From Microbacterium sp. XT11 (lineage in GTDB: Bacteria > Actinomycetota > Actinomycetes > Actinomycetales > Microbacteriaceae), in NCBI RefSeq assembly GCF_001513675.1, contig NZ_CP013859.1:2729081-2793080 (forward strand): DNA of 64,000 nt. Direction: 5' to 3'. Position 1 is the stretch's first letter, and every line of letters begins with the position of its first letter. Positions 48,173-57,121 of the stretch are shown one piece after another. Both the position numbers and the translations under genes were made by a program. The notes beneath the pieces were generated by a model. That model was not told where the DNA came from. It made no database searches and saw nothing but the letters and a program-made list of their open reading frames with translations.

Positions 48173-48421
48173 ATGGCTTTCACCAACGACGAGGTCCTGG
48201 CCGGCCTTGCAGAGCTCATCACCGACGAGACCGGCATCAACGCCTCCGAGGTCGCCCTCGAGAAGTCGTTCACGGACGACCTCGACATCGACTCGATTTC
48301 GATGATGACGATCGTCGTCAACGCTGAGGAGAAGTTCGGCGTCACCATCCCCGACGACGAGGTCAAGAACCTGAAGACCGTCGGCGACGCCGTCAACTTC
48401 ATCGTCGCCGGCCAGGAGTAA
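48173..48421 (+). CDS. acpP: Acyl carrier protein
   Basis: 82 residues, acidic and helical. The phosphopantetheine-attachment serine lies in DLDIDSISMMTIV (Ser near 41), an allowed variant of the DSL motif with Ile after Ser. NAEEKFGVTIPDDEVKNLKTVGDAVNFI completes the ACP fold. It carries the growing acyl chain. The ribosome-binding site AAAGAGG precedes the ATG. Confidence 0.97.
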   Translation: MAFTNDEVLAGLAELITDETGINASEVALEKSFTDDLDIDSISMMTIVVNAEEKFGVTIPDDEVKNLKTVGDAVNFIVAGQE

Positions 48422-48515
48422 TCCACCGCACGGATGCCACCCCCGCCACCGCGGGGCGTGGCATCCTCCATCCTGCCTCCGTCTCGCACGAACCCCGTTC
48501 GACAAGGAACCACAC

Positions 48516-49751
48516 ATGACCAAGCGCATCGTCGTCACCGGCATCGGCGCCACCTCCGCCATCGGCGGCACTGCTCCGGACAACTGGACCAACCTGCTCG
48601 CCGGCATGTCCGGAGGTCGCACCCTCGAGCACGAGTGGGTCGCCGAGATGGAGCTTCCCGTGACCTTCGCCGCCGAGGCGATGGTCCGACCGGACGAGGT
48701 GCTCGCCCGGCCCGTGGCGAAGCGTCTCGATCCATCGTCGCAGTTCGCCCTCGTCGCGGCGATGGAGGCGTGGGAGGATGCCGGTTCACCCGACGTCGAT
48801 CCCGATCGCCTCGGCGTCGACTTCGCGACTGGCATCGGCGGCGTGTGGACCCTGCTCGACGCCTGGGACACGCTGCGCGAGAAGGGGCCTCGGCGCGTCA
48901 TGCCCATGACGGTCCCGATGCTCATGCCCAACTCCGCCGCCGGCAACCTGTCGCTCCACTTCGGCGCCCGCGCGTTCGCCCGCACCGTCGCATCTGCGTG
49001 CGCCTCGAGCACCGAGTCGCTCGTGAACGCCTACGAGCACCTGCAGGCCGGCCTCGCCGACGTCGTCATCACGGGCGGCACCGAGTCGGCCATCCACCCG
49101 ATCACGGTTGCCGCGTTCTCGTCGATGCAGGCCCTGTCGCGCCGGAACGACGATCCGGCCGGTGCGTCGCGGCCGTACTCCGTCGACCGCGACGGCTTCG
49201 TCATGGGTGAGGGCGCAGCCGTGCTGATCCTCGAGACGGAGGAGCACGCGAAGGCGCGCGGGGCGAAGATCTATGCCGAACTCGTCGGCGGCGGTGTGAC
49301 AGCCGACGCCTACCACATCACCGCCAACGCCCCGGAGGGAGCCGCACGCGCGGTGCGCCTCGCCCTGGCCGCCGCCGGTCGCACGCCCGACGACATCACC
49401 CACGTCAACGCGCACGCGACGTCGACCCCCGTGGGCGACCCCAACGAGTACACCGCTCTCAAAGACGTGATCGGCGACCGCGTGCACGAGATCCCGGTGT
49501 CCGCGACCAAGGCGTCGACCGGTCACCTGCTCGGCGGCACCGGCGCCCTGGAGGCCATCTTCACCGTCCTGGCCGTGAAGAACCGCATCGCTCCGCCGAC
49601 CATCAACATCTCCACGCAGGACCCAGAGATCCCACTGCGCGTCTCGGGCGATCCGCAGCCGCTCGGCGACGGACCCCAGCTGGCCATCAGCAACTCCTTC
49701 GGCTTCGGCGGACACAACGCCGTCATCGCCATCGCCAGCGTCGACGACTGA
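48516..49751 (+). CDS. fabF: Beta-ketoacyl-ACP synthase II
   Basis: 411 residues. The catalytic Cys is near 162 in VASACASSTES; the two His are in HVNAHATSTPVGD (about 300) and STGHLLGGTGALEAIF (about 335); the C-terminal NSFGFGGHNAVI is present. It elongates acyl-ACP chains. It ends the fabD-fabH-acpP-fabF cluster and is followed by a strong terminator. In actinobacteria this synthase may also influence membrane fluidity. Confidence 0.96.
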   Translation: MTKRIVVTGIGATSAIGGTAPDNWTNLLAGMSGGRTLEHEWVAEMELPVTFAAEAMVRPDEVLARPVAKRLDPSSQFALVAAMEAWEDAGSPDVDPDRLGVDFATGIGGVWTLLDAWDTLREKGPRRVMPMTVPMLMPNSAAGNLSLHFGARAFARTVASACASSTESLVNAYEHLQAGLADVVITGGTESAIHPITVAAFSSMQALSRRNDDPAGASRPYSVDRDGFVMGEGAAVLILETEEHAKARGAKIYAELVGGGVTADAYHITANAPEGAARAVRLALAAAGRTPDDITHVNAHATSTPVGDPNEYTALKDVIGDRVHEIPVSATKASTGHLLGGTGALEAIFTVLAVKNRIAPPTINISTQDPEIPLRVSGDPQPLGDGPQLAISNSFGFGGHNAVIAIASVDD

Positions 49752-49766
49752 GCTCGCGCACGCACG

Positions 49767-49805
49767 CCGAGAAGGCCCGGGGATCGGCTCCCCGGGCCCT
49801 CTCGG
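49767..49805. terminator. Hairpin terminator after fabF, bidirectional
   Basis: A 17-bp inverted repeat with one mismatch (49767-49783 with 49789-49805) and a 5-nt loop lies 15 nt after the fabF stop and 11 nt before the stop of the convergent membrane-protein gene. It can terminate both. Confidence 0.85.
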
Positions 49806-49815
49806 TCGTCTGGTG

Positions 49816-50484
49816 TCACAGGTCGCGCGGCACACGCGCGAGCTGCGCGGACCGCGCACGTCGGCGCTCGGCGATCCGCGGGAGGAACCACCCGATCAGA
49901 GGCCCGACGCCGAACGCGAAGAGCACCGTGCCCACCCCCACCGGGCCGCCGAGCAGGAATCCGACGACGAGCACGCTGCCCTCGATGAGGGTCCGCACCA
50001 CCCACACCGGCCATCCCGTGCGCGCCACCAGCCCGGTCATGAGACCGTCTCGAGGCCCGGGGCCGAAGTCCGCCGCGATGTAGAGACCCGTCGCGAACGC
50101 GAGAAGCAGCAGGCCGAGCAGGAACAGCGGCGCTCCGATCCAGGTCGACTCCGGTACGGGGACGATGGCGAGCGTGAGATCGGCGCTGGGTCCGATGAGC
50201 AGCGCGTTGAGCACGGTCCCGAGGCCCAGACGCTGGCGGAGCGGGATCCACAGCAGCAGCACCGCCACGGCCACGAGGTTCGTGACGATGCCATAGCCGA
50301 TGCCGCTCTGTCCGGAGATGCCGAGGGCGAGCACGTCCCATGGGGCAACGCCGATCCCGCCGCGCACCATGAAGCCGAGTGCAACCCCGTACAGCACCAG
50401 CCCGATGAGCAGCTGGACGATGCGTTCGGCGGCGTCGCGCGGCGAGGATGCGCGGATGGGGAGGAACACGGAACCCAGGGACAT
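49816..50484 (-). CDS. YczE/YitT-like membrane protein
   Basis: 222 residues from ATG 50484 (50493 is an alternative). Five to six hydrophobic segments are visible, beginning VQLLIGLVLYGVALGFMVRGGIGVAPWDVLALGIS, a YczE family hallmark (GxGVAPWDVL). It ends with a short Arg-rich tail (RIAERRRARSAQLARV). YczE-type proteins are thought to be transporters and are often divergent from MocR-type regulators, as here. The substrate is unknown. Confidence 0.88.
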   Translation of the reverse strand: MSLGSVFLPIRASSPRDAAERIVQLLIGLVLYGVALGFMVRGGIGVAPWDVLALGISGQSGIGYGIVTNLVAVAVLLLWIPLRQRLGLGTVLNALLIGPSADLTLAIVPVPESTWIGAPLFLLGLLLLAFATGLYIAADFGPGPRDGLMTGLVARTGWPVWVVRTLIEGSVLVVGFLLGGPVGVGTVLFAFGVGPLIGWFLPRIAERRRARSAQLARVPRDL

Positions 50485-50517
50485 GACCTCCATGGTGGCG
50501 TGCGGACCGCCCGCCAC

Positions 50518-50562
50518 CGTGAGACCACTGACCGAGAAGTGGCCTCACGATCGAAGTCCACT
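50518..50562. promoter_or_regulatory. Imperfect inverted repeat between the MocR and YczE genes
   Basis: Arms 50518-50530 and 50537-50549 match at 11 of 13 positions (outer CGTGAG/CTCACG perfect). A further copy of the CCACT half-site follows at 50558-50562. The element lies 20-65 nt before the regulator and 35-80 nt before the transporter gene, where a MocR protein controlling both would bind. MocR proteins often use repeated half-sites. Confidence 0.5.
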
Positions 50563-50580
50563 TTGCGGCATGCTGATCGT

Positions 50581-51984
50581 ATGGGCTCACGTCTCGTCAC
50601 CCAGCTCGGACCCGAGAACCTCACAGGAGCATCGGCGGTCGCGCTCGCGAACCGCATCCGCGCGCTCATCCTCGACGGCCGTCTCACGGTCGGCGAACGT
50701 CTTCCGAGCGAGCGGGCGCTCGCGCTCGAACTCGGCCGCTCGCGTTCGACGGTGACGCGGGTGTACGGCAGCCTCGAGGCGGACGGCTACGTGACACGCC
50801 TGCACGGCGGCAGCACGAGAGTCGCCCTTCCGCACGCAGCCATGCCGTCGCAGGCGCACGAGGAGAGCGGCGCGATCGATCTGTCCATCGCCTCGATGGA
50901 CTCGACTCCGGGTCTCTATGACGCCACCGTGCGCTCGCTTCCCCGCCTCGCGGCCATGCGGGGCACCAGCGGCTACTCTCTGCGCGGGCTGCCGGAGCTC
51001 CGCGAGGCCGTAGCCGCCCGCTTCACCGCGCGCGGCGCGGACACCGACCCCGACGAGATCATCATCACGTCGGGCGCGCTCAACGCCGTGAACCTCGTGC
51101 TCTCGACGATCGGACGCCGCGGCGAACGGGCCCTCGTCGAGCAGCCGACATTCCCGCACGCCCTCGAGGCGCTTCACCGGCACGCGTACCGGCTGCTCGC
51201 GACACCCGTCGACGCCGAAGGCTGGGATGCGCGCCACGTCACCGACACACTCCTCCGCTCTCGGCCGCACCTCGCCTACCTCATTCCCGACTTCCACAAC
51301 CCGACGGGCGCGACGCTCCCCGACGCCGACCGTGCGCGCATCGCGACGACGGCGCGCAGCACGGGCACACGACTCATCGTGGACGAGACGACGGCGGAGC
51401 TCGACATCGACCGAGGCTGGACCCCGCTGCCCATGGCGGCGTACAGCCCCGAGGTGATCACCGTCGGCTCGATGTCCAAGATCGCGTGGGGCGGCATGCG
51501 TCTCGGCTGGATCAGGGCGGATCGTTCGCTGATCAGCCGACTGCTCGCCGTTCGCCCGTCGTTCGAACTGGGCACCGCGCTGCTGGAGCAGTGCATCGCC
51601 GTCGAGCTGCTCTCCGACATGCCGGCGCTGACGGAGCACGTGCGTCGGCGTCTGCGGGCGGGGAGGGAGGCCGTGAGGGAAGGCGTCGCGGCGATGCCCG
51701 GCATCCGCATGCCGCACACGCTCGGCGGCCTGTCGGCCTGGCTCGACCTCGGCGCCCCCGTCTCCACGGCGGTGTCCCTGGCAGCACGGGCACGAGGGCT
51801 CATCCTCCCTCCGGGGCCCCGCTTCTCGACGGGCGGGGTCCTCGAGCGAGGCCTGCGCGTGCCCATCACGCTTCCGCCAGAACGCACGCGCGACGCCATG
51901 CAGCGCCTGCGCGCCGCATGGGACGACGCCCGGCACGGCGAGGTGGGCGCCGCCGGGGAGATGCCGCGCGATGCCGTGGTCTGA
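50581..51984 (+). CDS. MocR-family regulator (GntR helix-turn-helix fused to aminotransferase fold)
   Basis: 467 residues from ATG 50581. The N-terminus is a GntR winged helix-turn-helix (ALANRIRALILDGRLTVGERLPSERALALELGRSRSTVTRVYGSLEADGYV). From about residue 115 there is a type I aminotransferase domain with GYSLRGLPELREAVAARF, LIPDFHNPTGATL and the PLP-lysine region VGSMSKIAWGGMRLGWIRAD. MocR proteins sense PLP adducts or amines. It is divergent from the YczE-like transporter and probably controls it. A perfect hairpin terminator follows. Confidence 0.93.
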   Translation: MGSRLVTQLGPENLTGASAVALANRIRALILDGRLTVGERLPSERALALELGRSRSTVTRVYGSLEADGYVTRLHGGSTRVALPHAAMPSQAHEESGAIDLSIASMDSTPGLYDATVRSLPRLAAMRGTSGYSLRGLPELREAVAARFTARGADTDPDEIIITSGALNAVNLVLSTIGRRGERALVEQPTFPHALEALHRHAYRLLATPVDAEGWDARHVTDTLLRSRPHLAYLIPDFHNPTGATLPDADRARIATTARSTGTRLIVDETTAELDIDRGWTPLPMAAYSPEVITVGSMSKIAWGGMRLGWIRADRSLISRLLAVRPSFELGTALLEQCIAVELLSDMPALTEHVRRRLRAGREAVREGVAAMPGIRMPHTLGGLSAWLDLGAPVSTAVSLAARARGLILPPGPRFSTGGVLERGLRVPITLPPERTRDAMQRLRAAWDDARHGEVGAAGEMPRDAVV

Positions 51985-51995
51985 GACGGAGACGG

Positions 51996-52031
51996 ACGAG
52001 GACCCCATCCCTCACGGGACGGGGTCCTCGT
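51996..52031 (+). terminator. Hairpin terminator after the MocR gene
   Basis: A perfect 11-bp inverted repeat (51996-52006 with 52021-52031) with a 14-nt loop, 11 nt after the stop codon, followed by CTTGT. Confidence 0.8.
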
Positions 52032-52123
52032 CTTGTCGGAGCAGGGATACGTCTTCTCAGCGCCCGGGATGACTCACCGGCCCCCGATACTCACGCCTCC
52101 CCGCTCCATGCCTCCGGTCGCCG

Positions 52124-52627
52124 TCAGCCGACCTTGTGGAGCCAGACGACGCGGGCGTCGTCGCTCGCGTGCCGGAACGGCTCCAGCTCTTCGTCCCAGG
52201 CCGAGCCGAGCGCGATGTCGAGTTCGCGCTGCAGCTCGGCCGCGTTTCCTGCGGCGATCTCCATCGCATAGCGGATGCGATCCTCGCCGATGACCACGTT
52301 TCCGGCGGCATCCGTCTGCGCGTAGTGGATGCCGAGATCCGGGGTGTGCATCCAGCGGCCCCCGTCGCTGCGCGGCGTCGGGTCCTCGGTGACCTCGAAG
52401 CGGAGGTGCTCCCAGCCGCGGATGGCCGTGGCGAGCGCCGCACCCGTGCCGACGGGGCCGTCCCAGTAGAACTCCGCGCGTCGCGCGCCGTCGAGCACGG
52501 GCTGATCGGTCCAGTCGAAGTTCACCGCACGCCCGATAGCGCGCCCGACCGCCCATTCCAGGTGCGGGCAGAGCGCGCGAGGCGCGGAGTGGATGAACAC
52601 CACTCCGCGTGCGTAAGCCGTCGCCAT
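52124..52627 (-). CDS. DUF3145 domain protein
   Basis: 167 residues. ARGVVFIHSAPRALCPHLEWAVGRAIGRAVNFDWTDQPVLDG is the typical DUF3145 start, with RAEFYWDGPVGTGAALATAIRGW and LGSAWDEELEPFRHASDDARVVWLHKVG at the end. It is conserved almost only in actinobacteria, often near the fatty-acid cluster, and its function is unknown. The upstream region has TTGTGA and GAGAAT 17 nt apart on the minus strand (about 52710-52740), a plausible SigA promoter. Confidence 0.92.
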   Translation of the reverse strand: MATAYARGVVFIHSAPRALCPHLEWAVGRAIGRAVNFDWTDQPVLDGARRAEFYWDGPVGTGAALATAIRGWEHLRFEVTEDPTPRSDGGRWMHTPDLGIHYAQTDAAGNVVIGEDRIRYAMEIAAGNAAELQRELDIALGSAWDEELEPFRHASDDARVVWLHKVG

Positions 52628-52754
52628 GATCTTCTCCGTTTCATCAGGTGCGTCTTCCCCTACGACCTGACACCGGAGATCCGGCGGATGTATGCGGTTA
52701 TGCGCCCATTCTCACCCAGACCCGGTGAAATCACAAGCATGTGATTCACAGCGA

Positions 52755-52785
52755 AGGGCCTCGGTCGTGAGACGACCGAGGCCCT
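52755..52785 (-). terminator. Hairpin terminator after the dioxygenase-like gene
   Basis: A perfect 14-bp stem (52755-52768 with 52772-52785) with a 3-nt loop lies 13 nt after the stop at 52799 on the minus strand. It separates that gene from the DUF3145 gene and its promoter. Confidence 0.85.
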
Positions 52786-52798
52786 GTGGACGAGCTGC

Positions 52799-53572
52799 TT
52801 ACGCCTCGCTCATCGCCTGCTTGACCTGCTGGCCCTTGGCGGCGTAGTAGGCGGCGCGGGCGGCGTCACGACGCGCCTGCTCGGCGTAGCCCGCCTCGAG
52901 GACGTCCTGCGGCACCTCGACCTGCTCGTGCTGGTCGGTGCCGTGGTACTTCTCGATGTAGGCGTCGAGCTCGGGGCCCGACTCCCACGAGGTGATCAGG
53001 CAGTAGCGCGGCTCGGTGCCGTTGTGCGTGGTGGCGTGCCAGAGGCGCTGGGTGTCGACGATCAGCTGAGCGCCGGCCGGAAGGGCGATGCGGTACTCGA
53101 TGCTCGGGTCGGTACGGTTCTCACGCAGGACGAAGTAGCTGTCCTTGTCGTCGGTGAGGTTGAAGAAGCCCCGGACCACCCAGCCGGTGCCGTCGGGGTT
53201 CAGTCGGTTGTTGTCGTCCTGGTGGAGGTTGTACAGGCACTCGCCGTACGGGGTCGGCTGCAGTTCGATGATGCGGCAGCGGCCGACGTTCGCACCCGGC
53301 TCCTGGGCGCGCGCGGTGAGCGTCGGCGCGATCTTCGTCTGCGACTCGATCCAGACGCCGTCCTTGTCGGTGCGCGGCGGCTTGTGGTTCCAGAAGCCGT
53401 TGCACTCGATGTCGCCCTTGGCGCTGGCGAGCGGAGCGAAGCGCGTGTCGCCCGAGGACTTCCAGTCGACATACTCGACGTCGAGCCACTCCCGGGGGTC
53501 CATTTCCTTGTCGTAGCGGTCAAGGACGACGAAGCCCTTGTCCTCCAGCGCGGCGGACTTGATGTATCCCAT
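52799..53572 (-). CDS. Putative 2-oxoglutarate/Fe(II)-dependent oxygenase-like protein
   Basis: 257 residues, soluble. It contains LHQDDNNRL (His117, Asp119), RLWHATTH (His179) and an Arg at 189 in TEPRYCLITSW. This is the HxD...H facial triad plus the 2-oxoglutarate-binding Arg about 10 residues later, with jelly-roll-like beta strands around it (AGAQLIVDTQRLWHA). The C-terminal 60 residues are helical and Ala/Lys-rich. I know similar unnamed proteins in actinobacteria; a substrate is not known. The gene stands alone, ends at a strong terminator and has an iron-box-like palindrome 53 nt upstream, suggesting DtxR control. Confidence 0.75.
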   Translation of the reverse strand: MGYIKSAALEDKGFVVLDRYDKEMDPREWLDVEYVDWKSSGDTRFAPLASAKGDIECNGFWNHKPPRTDKDGVWIESQTKIAPTLTARAQEPGANVGRCRIIELQPTPYGECLYNLHQDDNNRLNPDGTGWVVRGFFNLTDDKDSYFVLRENRTDPSIEYRIALPAGAQLIVDTQRLWHATTHNGTEPRYCLITSWESGPELDAYIEKYHGTDQHEQVEVPQDVLEAGYAEQARRDAARAAYYAAKGQQVKQAMSEA

Positions 53573-53624
53573 GATCTGAGCCAGATCCTTTCATCGGGGG
53601 CCAGCACGTTTTAACAGGCCCTGA

Positions 53625-53639
53625 TTAGGCAAGCCTAAC
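53625..53639. promoter_or_regulatory. DtxR/IdeR-like iron box
   Basis: TTAGGCAAGCCTAAC contains the 14-nt palindrome TTAGGC-AA-GCCTAA and matches the DtxR/IdeR consensus (TTAGGTTAGCCTAACCTAA) in both half-sites. It lies 53 nt before the dioxygenase-like gene on one side and 110 nt before the DUF262 gene on the other. The distance suggests control of the former. Confidence 0.65.
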
Positions 53640-53748
53640 AGGGGGCGCCGAGAGCGCCTCGGAGGCCCGCCGTGAATAAGTGCATAGACTGGTCCGGGCG
53701 CCCCGCGATGCCCCGGCGCCCGGCATTACGGGAGGACGACACACGAGC

Positions 53749-55749
53749 ATGAGCACTGCGACCAACGTCGAGGCGACGGCAGTCAACACGATCGAATGGC
53801 TCGCAGCGGGTTCCACCGCCATCGTCGTCCCCGTGTACCAGCGCCAGTACCGGTGGGACATCGGCGCGTGCGAGCAGCTGCTCTCCGATGTGCGCGCCGT
53901 CGCAGCAGAAGACGCGTCGCACCGCCATTTCATCGGGTCGATCCTGTCGGCCGAGGACTCGGCCTCCGGTGACGAACTGATCCTCATCGACGGGCAGCAG
54001 CGCATCACGACGCTCATGCTCCTCATCGCCGCGCTGCACCACTCGGTGCGCGACAGCGACCCACAGCTGGCCGCTCAGCTGCACCGCGTCCTCGTGCGCG
54101 GGGACGACCCGAGCCGTACCAAGCTCCGACCGCACGACGCCTGGGCGCACCTGTATGAGTCCGTGATCTTCGAGCGCGGAGACCTCGCCGAACGCGAGTC
54201 GCGCTTCGACGACAACTACGCCTTCTTCCGCAGCCAGGTGCACGCCGACGAGGCCGTCTCGATCTGGCGAGGACTCCAGCGGCTCGAGCACGTGTCGATC
54301 ACGCTCGGCGCCGCGGCGAACGCCCAGCAGATCTTCGAGAGCCTCAACTCGACCGGCGAGCCGCTGCGCGACCACGAGCTCATCCACAACTACATCCTCA
54401 TGGGCCTCACGCATCAGGAGCAGCTCGACGTCGAGGCGCGATTCTGGCTGCCCATCGAGAAGCACACCGGAGAGGCGGTCGGGGCCTTCTGGCGGCACTA
54501 CCTGGTGATGACCACGGGCCGCGAGGTCGCCGCCGGCGGCGAGCACGGGGTCTACAGCGCGTTCCGCCAGTCGTTCCCCCGGGTCGACGTCGCGCGGCTC
54601 GAGGCGGATGCGGAGGTCTGGCGCCACTACGCCGAGATCTACGGCATCCTTCTCGATCCGTCACGCGAGGGCGACGAGGAGATCCGCCGTCAGCTCCAGT
54701 ACGTGAACACGTTCGGCCGCGCCGCGTACCCGCTCGTGATGAGCGTCTACAGCGACCATGCACGGGGCAGGATCGACCGGGCCGAGCTGATCCAGGTTCT
54801 CGAGTGGATCCAGGCGCTCTATCTGCGCCGCACCCTGGTCAACCTGCCGAACGAGAGGCTCGTCGCGCGGCTGTGCCGTGCGCGCGCGCTCGGCCCGGAT
54901 GCGCTCGCGCGCGCCTTCGCCCGCATCACGCCGTCAGACGAGCGCGTCAGCGCCGTGCTGAAGTACAGCGAACTGCCGCACGCCGCGTACGTGCTCGGGC
55001 GCCTGGAGGGTGTCGACGACCCCACCGGGTACGACGTCGAACACGTCGTCCCCGCGGTTCCGGCCGACACCTGGTCTGGCGACGGCGTACGCACCTGGAG
55101 CGAGTACACGGAGGACGAGCAGAACAGCCACCGCGCGCTCGCGCCCACCCTCGGCAACCTCACCCTGCTCGAGCCGCAGCTCGCGGAGCGCGTGTTCGGA
55201 GCCTCCTTCCCGGTCAAGCGCGACGAGGCGTATACGCGCAGCGCTGTGGCCGAGACGCGGGCCATCGCCGACGAGGACTCCTGGGGGACGGCGGCGATCA
55301 CACGGCGCACGATCGCCCTGACGGCCCGGCTCCTGCGGATCTGGGCGAGGCCTGCCCTTCCCGAGATCGACGACGACGGCCTCACGCCGATCCTGGACGC
55401 CGTGCGGCGCCGCGGATGGCCGGCCGGCTGGGAGCGCGAGTTCGACTACGTCGAGTACCGCGGAGAGCGGTGGGAGGTCCCCGACGTCAAGTACCTCTTC
55501 AACCGCGTCATGCGCCGCGCATGGACGGACACGCGCGAGGCCGCCCTCTCGTACTGCGCGAAGCACGGCGGCCCCATCTACGCCGAGATGGCATGGAAGG
55601 GCCAGTGGGACCGCCTCGACGACTCGCACTTCCTCTACATGGGCTGGGACTCGAACTACATGATGAGCGCCGTGCAGGGCGTGCTGGACGAGGCGGGCAT
55701 CGCGTCGGAGGTCTTCGTCAAGTACTCCTACATCGGCAACGTGATGTAG
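53749..55749 (+). CDS. DUF262/DUF1524 protein, GmrSD-like putative anti-phage nuclease
   Basis: 666 residues from ATG 53749 with GGAGG upstream. The N-terminal DUF262 (GmrS/ParB-like) domain has VPVYQRQYRWDIGACEQLLSD (residue about 28) and ELILIDGQQRITTLMLL with the DGQQR nucleotide motif (about 82). The middle holds NAQQIFESLNSTGEPL. The C-terminal DUF1524 HNH-like nuclease motif is YDVEHVVP (His near 431) with ALAPTLGNLTLLE after it. A further 190 residues (YRGERWEVPDVKYLFNRVM) are of unknown type. Such fused proteins act as type IV restriction enzymes against modified phage DNA. No other defence gene is adjacent. Confidence 0.88.
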   Translation: MSTATNVEATAVNTIEWLAAGSTAIVVPVYQRQYRWDIGACEQLLSDVRAVAAEDASHRHFIGSILSAEDSASGDELILIDGQQRITTLMLLIAALHHSVRDSDPQLAAQLHRVLVRGDDPSRTKLRPHDAWAHLYESVIFERGDLAERESRFDDNYAFFRSQVHADEAVSIWRGLQRLEHVSITLGAAANAQQIFESLNSTGEPLRDHELIHNYILMGLTHQEQLDVEARFWLPIEKHTGEAVGAFWRHYLVMTTGREVAAGGEHGVYSAFRQSFPRVDVARLEADAEVWRHYAEIYGILLDPSREGDEEIRRQLQYVNTFGRAAYPLVMSVYSDHARGRIDRAELIQVLEWIQALYLRRTLVNLPNERLVARLCRARALGPDALARAFARITPSDERVSAVLKYSELPHAAYVLGRLEGVDDPTGYDVEHVVPAVPADTWSGDGVRTWSEYTEDEQNSHRALAPTLGNLTLLEPQLAERVFGASFPVKRDEAYTRSAVAETRAIADEDSWGTAAITRRTIALTARLLRIWARPALPEIDDDGLTPILDAVRRRGWPAGWEREFDYVEYRGERWEVPDVKYLFNRVMRRAWTDTREAALSYCAKHGGPIYAEMAWKGQWDRLDDSHFLYMGWDSNYMMSAVQGVLDEAGIASEVFVKYSYIGNVM

Positions 55750-55784
55750 CTCAGGCGCTCCACGCCTGCGGATAGGCTCGTCGG

Positions 55785-57032
55785 ATGAGCACCACCGTCC
55801 GTCGCCTGCTGGATCTGACCCTCGAAGAGCACACGATCACCGTGCCGCTCGTGTGGGCGGATCCCACGGATCGGCGCACCATCGACGTGTTCGCCCGTGT
55901 CGTCTCGCGAGAAGGCGGTGACGAGCTCCCATATCTCGTCTTCCTCCAGGGCGGGCCCGGGCACGAGGCGCCCCGCCCGTTCCACTCGTCGACCTCGCCC
56001 GCGTGGCTCGACGAGGCGCTCGCGCACTACCGCGTCGTGCTGCTCGACCAGCGCGGCACCGGACGGTCGACGCCCGTCGGCGACGACGATCTGTCACGCG
56101 GCGCCTCGGCCGTGGCAGAGCACCTCACGCATCTGCGCGCCGACTCCATCGTGCGCGACTGCGAGGCGCTGCGCGAGCACCTGGGGGCCACCACGTGGAG
56201 CGTGCTCGGACAGTCGTTCGGCGGGTTCACCACGCTCGCGTACCTCTCCACGCACGCCGGCTCGCTCGACCGGGTGTTCATCACCGGCGGACTGAGCACC
56301 ATCACTCGACCGGCGGACGAGGTGTACGCGCTCTGCTACGACAAGATGCGCTCCGCATCGGAGCGGTACTACCGCCGCTTCCCCGAGCATCGCGATGTCA
56401 TGCGCAGGCTCGTCGACCTCGCGGATGCCGGACGCATCGTGCTCCCCGACGGCGAGGTCGTGTCGCGTTCGCGCCTGCGGTCGGTGGGGTCGGCGCTCGG
56501 CACGAACGACGGCTGGCAGACGCTGTGGTCGCTGCTCGAGAGCGATCCTTCGTCGAACGCCTTCCGCCACGATCTGCAGCACGCCATGCCGTTCACCGGC
56601 CGCAATCCGCTGTACTTCGTGTTCCACGAGTCGAGTTACGCGAGCGGGCAGGCGACGCGGTGGTCCGCCGAGCGTGTGGAGCCCGCGGACTTCGCCGACG
56701 ACGTCACGCTCTTCACGGGCGAGCACATCCGGCGGGAATGGGCGGAGACCGTTCCCGCGTTCCGCCCGTGGCGGGAGGTCGCACTCGAGCTCGCCGAGTT
56801 CGAATGGCCGCGGATCTACGACCCCGACGCGATCGCCTCATCCGACGCCCGTGGGGCCGCCGCCGTGTACGCGAACGACGTCTACGTGCCCCTCGAGTTC
56901 TCACTCGAAACCGCGAGGCTCCTCCCCGACGTGCATCTCTGGGTCACCAGCGAGCACGAGCACAACGGACTGCGCTCCGGCCCGGTCCTGTCGCGGCTGA
57001 TCGACCTCGCGCACGGCCGCCGCATCCGTTGA
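55785..57032 (+). CDS. Alpha/beta-hydrolase, proline iminopeptidase-like
   Basis: 415 residues. LVFLQGGPGHEAPRP contains the HGGPG-like oxyanion motif, LLDQRGTGRSTPV is the DQRGxGxS signature of proline iminopeptidases, and the nucleophile elbow is GQSFGGFTTLAYL (Ser near 145). The C-terminal EHEHNGLR holds the likely catalytic His. The family (S33) cleaves N-terminal proline or other residues from peptides, in the cytoplasm here since no signal is seen. TAGGCT ends 6 nt before the ATG, so the message is probably leaderless. Confidence 0.9.
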   Translation: MSTTVRRLLDLTLEEHTITVPLVWADPTDRRTIDVFARVVSREGGDELPYLVFLQGGPGHEAPRPFHSSTSPAWLDEALAHYRVVLLDQRGTGRSTPVGDDDLSRGASAVAEHLTHLRADSIVRDCEALREHLGATTWSVLGQSFGGFTTLAYLSTHAGSLDRVFITGGLSTITRPADEVYALCYDKMRSASERYYRRFPEHRDVMRRLVDLADAGRIVLPDGEVVSRSRLRSVGSALGTNDGWQTLWSLLESDPSSNAFRHDLQHAMPFTGRNPLYFVFHESSYASGQATRWSAERVEPADFADDVTLFTGEHIRREWAETVPAFRPWREVALELAEFEWPRIYDPDAIASSDARGAAAVYANDVYVPLEFSLETARLLPDVHLWVTSEHEHNGLRSGPVLSRLIDLAHGRRIR

Positions 57033-57121
57033 CGAGGCTGCGGCACAGACGCACGGGCACGGGTACGGAGATCATCCGTCCGGTGGATGCCCTCATCGGC
57101 GGCACCGCGTAGCCTGGGCGC

